Shown here one piece after another: positions 13,101 through 25,100 of a stretch of 64,000 nucleotides of DNA; the stretch's first letter is position 1; the number at the start of each line of letters is the position of its first letter. The position numbers were made by a program, and so were the translations under genes. Source of the stretch: Atriophallophorus winterbourni (lineage: Eukaryota > Platyhelminthes > Trematoda > Plagiorchiida > Microphallidae); NCBI GenBank assembly GCA_013407085.1, contig JACCGJ010000239.1, forward strand, positions 65,580 to 129,579, read 5' to 3'. A model generated the notes under the pieces. It was given only the letters and a program-made list of their open reading frames with translations, had not been told where the DNA came from and did not search any database.

Positions 13101-16100
13101 ACAATTTAACTGTACTCGGATAATTTCTCGTCGTTACGCTTACTAGGCGTGCCTGCGGCGTGCACAATCTTTGCTCTTCTCTCAATAAATCCGATGGTGA
13201 ACCACATGGGCAGTTACATTCTGAACACAAACGTTCTGACCCCTCTCTTAAAATAAAAAGGAAACCAATCGATACCCCACTCGACACAGCGGCTTTCCAA
13301 GTCCGTTTGATCCCTGTAGGGCTCATTTCCAGAAGCGAAACCTACATCTGATACTAACCGGACACTCGGTTTAATGCCTACAGTTCATTACATTTGAAAC
13401 GAATGATTTCAAAAGATCACCTGATTGTGATGCAACCAGCAGTCTCACATACTCGTCATGCATTGGAAACGCATTGCCGTTTGATCGCCACTATGAGAGC
13501 AACGTGGTCGTCTCTTATCGTACACTAGCCAAGTATCTTCAATCTCGCTGTTCCATGTCAAACGCTAGTGTGGAGTCGAAGCTAGATCATACAATACTGT
13601 ACGTGCAAAACGTCGTCGAGGACTGCAGTGCATCGATCGCAAGTACGGAACCTAAAATGCTACGGAATCTAGAGTAGTTTAGACACAGTGACAGCTTCAT
13701 TGCCGTTTTCCCTACCATGTATCATAATAAGCTTTTCTTGTCATTCTACTTTATTACATACAAGACTAATCAACTCACCAAGAAGGTGGATATAACAAAA
13801 TTACGGTGTTTGAACATGATGTTGAGCCATATCTGTGACAGTGAGTATCCTATACGAAATCTGATCGCGCGGATCCTGATCGGAGATAGTTACGTTACGT
13901 GTCCGACGGCGTCAGCTTACTCCAGTGATCCCGCATAGATCGATTGTGGAAGTCTCAATTCTTCATATCTGAGAGTCCGGGTTTCACATCCGTTCGATTT
14001 TTCCCTTGACGTTCGAAAGCACGCCTCTAAGATGCTACACAGAGAACACAGGTTTTCATCGTGTTCGTATGCATTGAATCGACGAAGGGATCCACAGATT
14101 GGTTCAACGCTACGACAGGCTCGTCATTTCAATTCAAGTAGAACTTCAGCTTCAATGTCGATTGTCTTATTACAGTAGACCGCACTGTAGCCTTTATTAA
14201 TGCATCATTTATTTCCTCAAGCTCACCATCGGACTGAGCATAAAACACCTACAACTTCAGCATTGAGGATCGTGACTATTCAGTTGATCCCATCCTCTCT
14301 TTTGCTGTATCATCATCATAGACAGCTTTACATCCGTAACAGGTACCGCGCGTTTAACTGTCATACAGTCATTCTAAAAAATGGGGAAGGGTGGGACGTA
14401 ACAAGCTATTGTATTCTAGAGGATACGGGCCTTTTGTCGCCCTATTTCAGACTGTTATAAACATTGGTCACATAGAGACCTGAACCGCTGTGAAGCATCG
14501 GTAAAAACGTGACCTTCAGTCGAGAGCCCCCAGCCTCGAATCCCGTTGTATTTGCGTATGTTTGGGAAATATACCTGGCATAATTACGGCAGCCTAACAC
14601 ACTGTCCAATGGATAAATTCATGTCACCTGTACGGCTTTGCTCTAAAACAAAACCGGTCCTGTAGACTTATGAAAAACAAATCAGAAATATAATCTATGG
14701 CCTGCTCTATCCGAGCCGAAGATGTCCGTCGTCTTTCTTTTTTTGACATCCGTTTCCTGAGTAGGATTGCTCGCATTCGGTTGCAGCATCACGGTACAAA
14801 TATAGAAAAAGACCGAATTCCACAGCAATGTGTTGCTCACATCCCCCGCACTTACACACCACTGCCGTAATCGGGTGGAGACAGTAAGATTAGGTTCAGT
14901 GAGCCTTGAACCGAATTCCGTTTATCCCAGCATCTCGGATACATTCGTTTTGATATTCTTCTGCAGTGGCAGCTTTAAATTCACAATCCTTGGCAAGAGG
15001 CTTTAGTTTTAGCACACACTGATCAACGTATTGGTCAGGTTCTTGCTTGCCCGTTTGCAAGAGATATCAAACATAAATAATATTTTTCACATGAACATAA
15101 AGTTTCAGAATTGTACTCGGCACAGTCTGCAATATTATCACGGTATGAAAGCACAGCCAGAGACTGCACGTGGGCTAAGATACTGTCAGGTTGCCCAGGC
15201 CTAGACAGATATGAGGGGGAAATAGAATTAGAAATGGTAGTGAGACTCCAGCGTGTTTCAGCATGCATCTCACTACCGTTGGCCATTCAATTTAGCACGA
15301 TGTTAGCCGTACAGCACAGAAATGCTGCATGATTGCACATCTGTGCAATATTATCATACACCAGAGCATCCATGAAATGGAGGAGCGTTTCAAGTTTGTC
15401 ATATTTGGAAGGTTCCACAGAGTTCAGGTAAGTATTAAATGTACGAAACCAATGATTCCAGCGTTTGGGTGCATCTGGTGAGTTGGGATCGGCGTCGAAG
15501 AATCTTGGTCTTAATGTTGGATCCATCGTGTTCTAGATAAGTAAATCGTACCGTTGTAGAATGTGATCCGAATTGAGTTCAAAAGGAAATCACGTTTGTA
15601 TAGAATAAGTAACGCTTTACTTATTTTGATCGAGAGTACATGTGCTGAAATTTAAATGCGAAAATTTAGTAACTGCAAAGGAGTACAGCATAAGCAAGTA
15701 ATACTCATGAAGGATGAAAAAACTCACCGAAACTCTAGGCTCAATGGGGCATATTCGTTTGCTTGGATGGGGTTCAAAATATCCACCTAATCGTTACTTT
15801 GTAACCTTACGAGATATGGCTGCAAACCTTAAGTCAGTGGCACCAGTGTATTTTATTATGTATGTCATATTTTTTCTCTTATATTATGTTTGATAAAAAG
15901 AGAAAAAAAACCACAAAATCGCATGCAGTGAAAATACAAAAACAAGCTGCTTTTGCGCGTTTGCTTTTGCATATTCGGCTTGCCCGCGTTCTTTTTAAGC
16001 GGTTGCTTATCTGCTGTTCTTGCTTCGTGCTGTTTGACACTTTGTCTGGCTCTAGTCTTGTGCTTCATGATGATGATGATGGTGTTGATGTTGATGACCA

Positions 16101-19100
16101 CGACATGCTTTTTGCTTCGGATATAGAAAGCAATCATCCAGTCTCCGCAGACAATTTGTTTATGAGCTGGACTTATTCTCAGTGATTGATTGATTGATTA
16201 TTTTCATTGATTTTTCTTTGCCTCTCAGAACCGCTCATCCTTGGGGACAATGGACGCGTGTGGTGAGATTATTCACGAAGTATGCCAATGTACCCCAGGT
16301 GAGTGAGGTGTGATTAGCAATCCGCTTCCAAAGGTCGTCCTGCTTGTGACGGTCTGTTGTTCGTTGTTCGTTCTTTCATTCGTGTACTGGTCCATCCAGC
16401 CTCAGTTTCACCCCTGGTTAGGTCACTGAAGCCTGTGCATATATTCCTTTTCTTCAAAACGAAGCGAAATAGGATGGGTGGTAGGCTGTCACAGATAGTT
16501 TTCGCATTATTGTTGGTGCCGAATAGGAAGAACTTGCTCATGGCCGCTCACTTTGGACACACTATGCAAAGCGTTGTATTCAATCTGGGGAAGAGCACGT
16601 CGTCAGCGGCAACTGCCGCCAATCGACCGAGTACTATCAATCGTTGTGAGGGAGTGATTGTTTTTCCCCCGAATCGAAGTGTTTAGTAATCGATTGGAAT
16701 ATGTTTGGGACCGATCGTGTATTCAGAATGCAAATAAATTTGAGTGCAATCGGTTAGAGTAGTTTTTGGGTAACGTTTCACTTCTGACACAGACACAGCT
16801 TCGTCAGACCAAGGGTGATAGTCAGGACAGGGAACATGATTAAGTAGCAGTCAACCCCCTACCACTGATTTGACCTTACCGCTAAACAGCCTATAGTGTG
16901 TCACGTCTCGTGGGAATGACCAGGATCAGTGGTCCATTTTCCTCACAGTGTGTATCCAAATCAATCTGATACAAATATGAAATGAGTCATCAATGTGGAT
17001 TTTCCACGCAAGACACGAACGGAAGCTGAATGCTTTTCATTTACGAAGTATCCGACGTATTTTGAACATATCGTGGATAGACAAAGCTACTAATGCTGAA
17101 GTACTTTCAAAAGCTGGTCTATAGAGCATGTTCACCAGACTACGACAGCGCAACCTGACAGCATCTCCGCAGATGTGCAGTTTATGACTGTGTGGCGCTT
17201 TGCCTGGATCAGACTTGTGCTTTCATGTATGTATGTATCTATCAAGTTACAAGCCTGATCCAGCCAAAGTGCCGCACAGTCAATGTGTATGTGCTTCCTA
17301 TTCTACAGGTGAGTTAGCGTTTTAGGTCCGCAACTTGAGCTGCTGTTTAGAATTACATCGTTATGATTGGATGACAGTAAAGTAAGAATTCGCAAACCTG
17401 ATGCCGAACAGTTATATAATGCACGTTGGCCAAGATAGCATTAGGTTGCCCATACTTAGACAGATATATGAGAGGGAAATCAAAATGATAATGGGACTCC
17501 AGCGTTTTTCCTCATGCAGCTCACAACGGGTAGCAAATTAATTTAACACTCAGTACTTGTTAGCGGGTTTCCGACCACATGACGAAATGACTAGCAGAGC
17601 AGTTCAGGCAAAATTGACAGAACAATTACTCACTTCGCTATTGTGGTCAAATCAGTGGTGGGGGGTTGACTGCTACTTAATCATGTTCCCTGTCCTGACT
17701 ATCACCCTTGGTCTGACGAAGCTTTTGTGTCAGAGGTGAACCATTACCCAAAAACTACTCTAACCGAGTGCACTCTAATTTCTTTGCGAAGGGTTTAGTC
17801 TTTTCAAACGCTGGCGAGCATCAAACCATCATGCGCTTCTGATATACATCCATGGTCGACATCAACCATAGGAGGCCAACAACAAAATGAAACGGCCTTT
17901 TCCGATAGGGTTCGTCGAGATTCCATCGGTTTTTGTTTCCCCGCGGAACATACAAACAATCTTGCTAAACATCTCTCTCTGTGTTTGGATATATTGAGTT
18001 TTGGTGTCGGTACTGAGAATGGAATTGTGGTACGATGGTTGTTGTTGTTGTTCTGCTTTTGTTGCACTTTGTTCAGGTCACATACTTTCACGGTGCACAG
18101 CATTTTGTGCTCTTGCGGATTAGTGGAGCTAGCATTTCTCTCTCTCTCTGTAATTGTGCCAATTTGAGTCGTTCCATTCTGTGTGCGCTGTTGCAGAAAG
18201 TTCACTGTGTAATTCACATTGAATAAAATGGTACGCAAGCTGTGGACTTTTAAATCCGACCAAGTTGTTCAATCACATGCGCCCAAACACATGTAGAATG
18301 GTCTACACAGTTATACTTGAATGGCACTGTTGTATAGGGTTCGTACAACGAACCACGATGTTCAAACACAGAATCACATAGTGATTCTTGGTCAAGCACT
18401 CAAGGCGCTTATGGATGACCAAAGTGATGTGTTGCTCACATCCCCCGCACTTACACACCACTACCGGTTTCTGACTGTTTGCCGTCGTCATGTGGAAACA
18501 GTAAGATTAGGTTTCTTGCTGTTTGCACTCACCAAGCAGAGACAATGCGATCAGAATCAGCGTGCCGTGAACCAGTTGAAAATAGTAACGCTTCACTTGT
18601 GACAGACTAAAGATGTTAGTACAAAGACGATTTAGGTTTAAATTGCATCAAGCTGACCAGTCCGAATGTGCCGAAGTTAGAACCAACGTCTGCTGACCGA
18701 TAAACGTGCTTGGTAATCCTTGTGCACGCCAGAGGTCATGTACCTTGTATGTATGAAAGCACAAACCTAATCCAGGCAAAGTGCCGCACAGTCATTGACT
18801 GCTAAGATACTGTCAGGTCGCCCAGGCCTAGACAGATATGAGATGGAAAACAGAAATGGAAATGATAGTGAGACGCCAGCGAGTTTCAGCATGCAGCTCA
18901 ACACCGGTGGCCAGTCAATTTAGCACGGCACATTGACCTTGTTGACTGCATTCGCATCAGCCTTTGTTATCTCAACCACCTCAATGTGAAGTCTTCCTCC
19001 AAAAGTGTTAATACGTTTACATTATCCGGATCCACACTATGACATGTGTCCAGAACGTTTTCAACTAGGGCTGCATCTCGTATCAGTGATTGATATTCAC

Positions 19101-22100
19101 TGAAGTGATGGGGTTGCTTTCCGATCGACTTTCTGTTATCGTGTATCCTAGTACAAAGTTCTCTAGACGTTGGGCCATCATAAACACTCGGGTAACCAGT
19201 GCATTTGATTTTATTGACACCATAGGTCATGCAAACGGAAGGTTTCTTTGAGTTGCATTTATTCAAAGCAAAGCGTTCTGCCTCATTTTATACGTTACTC
19301 TTATACCTGAGTTATTCAAGTGTATACTTATTCCGTCAGGGGCGTCTTTGGCATATAGTATGAAAACCGTAGCTGCTCAAGCTTTTACCGGTTATTAGGG
19401 ATAAGTCGTTTCTCGGTTCATTTGACATCTAATTAAACTCGTTGGGTAACCTTCTATCTGCGATTTTAATGAGCTGGTTTTGTATTGAAAGCATGGTTGT
19501 AGTGGTGCTCAACCTCGCTGAACAACGATTTCGCTACTGACTTGAATACCTATTTAGAATGCACGGTAGCACTCGGCACCAACAATAGTTACAAAAATAA
19601 CCAAAAAGCCCTACACCTACGTGAAATCACATCGCCTTTACCGCTTGGGGCCGCAGGTGTTGGGCCTGTTCACCCGCCTATATGCAAGCCTTTCACTCTT
19701 CGGCAAGCCCTAGAATATCGCTGTTCTTATTGTTGCATAACGAATCTTGAATCTTGCCATTCTTATAGGCAATCCACTGTAGCGATCTTTCTTGATTTTA
19801 ATGGTGCTTTTGATTCGGTCGATAGGAACGCATTACTTAATACCTTATTACTCAGAGTCTGAAAGATCTACTCTATGGTGAGTTTCAATTAGGACGTCGA
19901 CCATTGGGCAGACCGCACTTGTGATACAAAGACGTTTGCAAAAGAGATATGAAAGCTCTTGGCATTGACCCCGCGAGCTGGAAAGAACTTGCTCTTGACC
20001 GCTCACATTGGAGGCATTGTGTAAATGTCGTCTGCAAGTTGGGGAGTAGCAGATACAGCTCTTTGCTGCTGAACCCAGATCACGCCGCCGGCGTTCAACT
20101 GATGCAATACAACCGAGTTTGGACTATCGTTGCCAGCGCTTCGGGAGAGATTGTTTCTCCCGAATCGGACTGTTTAGTCATTCAGAAAGCTGTAGAACAT
20201 GAAAATTCATGCGATTGTGATGTACATTATGACGACTGCGTCGTTCTACTTTTCGATTCTCTTTGCACCTTTCAAATGCACAGTTCCGTAACAGTATATA
20301 GATTCAAAAAGATCTGCCTCTAAACCTCAATGGCAGGGTCTATAAGGCTACCATTTACGCGTTTTTACTGTACGGAAATGATACCTGGACACCGAGGAAA
20401 GAAGAAATAGGACATCTGAAGGTTTTCGATAATCGCTGTCTCCGCACCATCGCTGGAGTTACGTGCCACGAGCCACGTCCTGCGGATTGGAAATGATCGT
20501 TTTCCTAACGCTGTTTTGTTTACCACTTTTAATTCGGAGTTGCATCGTCTGACTTGGCTGAAGCAAACAGAAAGCTTTCACTGTTAAACTAGCTGCCGCC
20601 TGTGCGACCCGTCTCCCAGCTCGGGGTTCGAAATATGAAAAGTCGCAGTGGCTTCTTGCCCTCAGTGATATGACCCAAAATCGTGTTCAATGGCGGTCTC
20701 GTTGTAGACATCTTCATGAGGTGTTTGATTAATCTTGTCTGTCTTCAAGTAGAGTGGCGAGGAAAGCTTGTTATGATGCGTGACAGTGAAAGCCGCAAGG
20801 AAGCTGTCCTGCTGATGTCGCTCTACTCGTTCACAACACTTGCTTGAATGTATATTTGATTCGACGTGTAGTTACCGCATCTCAGTGTATCTGTGCTTAA
20901 TCTTGTATAGGTTCCGTAGCTTTTAAGGTCCCACCGCTCCTCATCTGTTTATCGTGTCTTCTTTAAGTGGCATTTAAGCATCCGTTAGTCGATATTTTCC
21001 TGGATTAATAGGTCGTGTTTGGTTTTACAAGATTAATTAAAATCCAATTGTTACTAGAACGTTGTTATTGTAGTTTCTTTATCAGGATCCTTGCATTCAA
21101 GGCCGCAAAGTCCCGGGTTTTTGCTCGGACTGCTTGACAATTTTGGTTCACATAACTCATGTCCACTTACCGTTCTCTGATGCTTCACTGATAAAGGTTT
21201 TGGGCCATCTTTTCCAACTATGTTCTATGTATCCCATTCGTCGTTTGAACTCCAAATGTACTATACTTGCTCCAGTATGCTAGACCAGTTGCTTAATTTG
21301 ACGTCATTGGCCGAAACCCGAGGTTGCATGACATATCGTTAGTTGTTGGCTACTCATTTCGGTTTACAGCGGATAATGTTTATCCGGGCGAAGAAGTAAC
21401 CAGTTATCTTTCGTCCCGAGAATCGAATATTGCTCATTTATTTCATTTCAGTTTATTTAAATGACGCATGCGCTCCTCCATCATCATCATCATCATCACT
21501 GCCATTATCTTCATCTTTGTCATCAGCAGCATCATCTTCAATCAGTACACAATTTACAAAAGTACTCATTGATATTTATAAGTGGGTCTTGTGTAGTTTG
21601 AGTATCTTTTCTCGATTAATTGAAAACATATCAGAATGATTTACTTGCAATTACTTTTTTCGCACAATGAAATTTCATGAGCGAAACCTGGAAATCAACG
21701 TTATCCATTATCGAAATAAGCTTTCCTCGCAAACCTGTCTGACTATCTACGATTTGAATCCATTATCCCAAGATATCCACCACAGTGCAGCATGTAACAT
21801 GGTTTTCGGGCATATGCTAATGTTTGCTCCACCGCCGCCATATTTATCAGCTTAGTAAACAAACATAAGAAAGTATTACTCTTTCGGATCTATATCTACC
21901 GAGATAGCTTGGACTCAGAGCTCACCTCTGTCTTAGATTTCCGTATCCGGACAACGATCAGCAATCCATAGTTGGAAATCTTACTTTGTCCAAGATGGCT
22001 ACTCTTTTCTATCAATTGTTCCTGTGCGAGACACCATACTACCACGGCACCGCTTATGGAACATGCTCGTATACCAAGAGATCTACTCTACAGGGAGTTG

Positions 22101-25100
22101 AAATCAATAAATCGACCTTTGGGCAGACCGTACAAGAACGTTCTCAAAAGAGATATGATAGCTCTCGGCATTGACCCGACGAAGTAGGCGCTGTGTAGAG
22201 CGTCATGCCCAAGATAGGGAAGGGCAAATACAGAACGTAGATGACGCCGCTGGCGTTTATCTGACGGTGATCGACCGAGTACTGCCTATCGCTGTGAGCG
22301 CCGTCACTCCTGAGTCCGACTGTTTAGTCATTCTAAAAGCTGCAGAGCATGAAACCATCATGCGGTTGTGATATGCACATCCATGGTCGACATCGAACGA
22401 AGGAGGCCAACAACCTATGTGTTCCAACCACCACTCGTATACCCGAGGTGACCTTAGATCTGCTTTTCACAACGCCTACTTGGATTTTAGACTCTTCTAT
22501 TGTTCGTATTCATTGATCATGGATCAGGATTATTGCACGGATGTGCAATACCTGTCAATCTCAAATCGTCAGACTCACGTCTAGTTTCTACCTAGTCCTA
22601 ACATGTTTCGGTGCGATGGTTCATCTTTTCTATTTTAAAGTCGTTTAATTGATAGTTCAATTTCCCTTTTATCTTTATTTTGTTTTGGACCTAAGTGATG
22701 ATTTCGTCTAACTTGTTATCTCACTTCATTTTTACTTTTATGCGACTGGCTTCATTAATGTCTCGAATCACGCCAGCATAAGCGCGTCGATGGGGCAGCT
22801 GAGATTTAGTTAGAGACATTTGCATGAATAGTATGAGAATAGTATACAAGTAATTTCCCCAGAACCACTTGACATTTATTCGAGTACATCTCTCTAACCT
22901 TTGCACAACCAAGTGTGACCTGCAAGGTAGCAGAGAGTTGCCAAAAAGAGGTTGTGTGCACCAACTAACCGTTGCAGATTTTTCTTCAGGGTTTTCTCCC
23001 GAGGACTTTCCGGCAATCTGGTATCGCGCAAGGCAGCGGAGGTTGAAAATCAGGGTTTTCCATCCCTTAGATGAAATGCCCTCCCAGGCTAACGAGCTCC
23101 ATCTGCCCGATGTAAACTGGTTTTCAGCCGCCAGTCACTCGCCCTAGCCCCTTCTCATTTTGGTAGTCCCGCCGGGCTCGGGGAGCCACTCGTGCAGGCC
23201 AGAAGCTGCACTTGGTTGTCAGAGGCTATTTGAGACGCGTGCCATATGGGAGCATTTTATAAACAGTGGGAGCTTATCCCCACTGCCACCCCAGGCTATG
23301 ACAACCTTTGGTCATTATCAAATATCAAACGCAATTCCGTCACGTGATATTGTTTGAGCTGTTTCGGCCGATGTTGATCAAAGTTTATGGACGCATACGT
23401 TCGGTCTGTATGATTTGCTGGCCATCTTCTAAGCCGTCCTTACGATGATCTAGCCAGGTGTGTGAGACAGTTTGAGACGACTGCGAACGTATCTTCAGGT
23501 TTCACTCTGCGGTTGATGTCAACCAGCTGAACGTTGATGGAACTGTTCGCATTGTTAAAATAACTTCGCTTACTCAACATGGGTAGTGTCCGGACATTCG
23601 CTTTGCCAGTTTCCTCGTCATACGGCCGATATATCTCGCTTTACATGAGCAAAGGATTTGAGCATTCCCAAATCGGTCAATTCCATTGATTTGATTCGCC
23701 ATCCTGATGTTCGTCTGTGCCCATCCCCTTTTATGATATGCTTCCAAGTACACATTTGCTTTCCACATTGATACTATTTCAAAACTCGCTGAACTCAATC
23801 TTGAAATCAGACATCACTAATGAGTAGTATATACTGTCGGAAAATTATACCATGCTCAAACACTTGATATTCCACATTAATCTTACGCCGTGTAAAAACC
23901 CCATTTTCTCAAAGTGGGATATTAATCGTTGTTTTATAAACACGAATCCTGTTACAATTGCACTCGGCCTGTCCGTTTAACGGTGATTCACCAAGCCAGC
24001 TGGGGTTGAGTGAGGCCAACAGCTGCCCTCGCTTGCCGGCTTAAAATCTCGTCAACATCGACATCATCATCAAGGACAACAAGTACCAAGTGTTTAACTG
24101 TCATACAACCATCCTAAAAAAGATGGTGATGGATGGGTCCTAAAAGCTGTTCAACCTGAAAAGGATTTCTGGGACAAGGTGTCTACACCTCGAATCAAAC
24201 ATGCTTGCAAGCAAGTTCTGTGAACGAGTAGTAACGATCAATGTATTGTGGTGCTCACATCCCCATCCCTTACACACCACTATCGGTTTCTGGCTGTTTC
24301 CGTCATCAGGTGGAGACAGTAAGATCAGGTTCAGTGAGCCTTGAGTAGTAACAAGGTTTTCTCCTCATACATTCAAAGAAATGTCTACAAAAAGACTTCT
24401 ACTAAACACTATTTTGCGGTCTATCACTGAGAGTAAGAAGCCTATGTGAATTTCAACCTCTTAGTTCCAACCTGAGCGATGGGTTGTACCAACTGCAGCT
24501 AGTTTGACAGTCAAAGCGTTCATCCAATTGAGCCAACTCTTACAACATCGAGTTAAGAATGACAAACAAAACCGCGTTAGAAAAACGACGATTTCCCATT
24601 CGCATTAAGCAACCAAACAGTACCAACTCTCAACTGCCACTGGATAATCAGAAAATCAGAAAGGTATTCACGGGCGCAGCAAACTCTTCCATCTGTGTAG
24701 ATGTTTACTTGTTTTGTTAGTAATGACGCCCGATCATTTACTTTCTGTTCCCATGAACTTCCTGAATTTGTCATGTCCATGAACTAGGATCTTCAATGCA
24801 TCTTCATTATCTGCGCTGTTTATCTCGGGACACCCGTATAGCCATTTCAATGCAGAAATAGACATTGTAATATACCCATTTGGGTTTCATTCTTTCATCT
24901 CCTTGTTGTATTCTCATATGACATGTTTTCCATCAAACAATCTAATGTCTATACGCGTGCAAACAATGAAATCAACTAAAGAGTATTCGATTCGCTGTGG
25001 TCATTCACAACGCCTGTTTCAGTCAGTGTAGGCATATCATCCCAGTTTGTCGGTGCTTAATTTGTAGGTCCAACTCTTCAGCATATGTTTAAAATGTCCT

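Larger units (their letters stand above)
16735..17788. mobile_element. Fold-back element with about 140-bp inverted arms
   Basis: 16735-16875 and 17645-17788 are near-identical reverse complements. Shared segments include GGTTAGAGTAGTTTTTGGGT, TTCGTCAGACCAAGGGTGAT and ACCACTGATTTGACC. The 770-bp interior holds LINE C and SINE-A pieces and no transposase. It could be a non-autonomous DNA transposon or an inverted duplication. No flanking duplication was found. Confidence 0.7.

Noticed and set aside
17804..18238. 144-codon minus-strand frame
   Set aside because: It runs through a LINE C 3' terminus (antisense) and low-complexity AAC repeats; no family features.
23320..23380. LINE C 3' end at 23350
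   Set aside because: Only a short CGATGTTGATCAAAG-like match; it could be chance.
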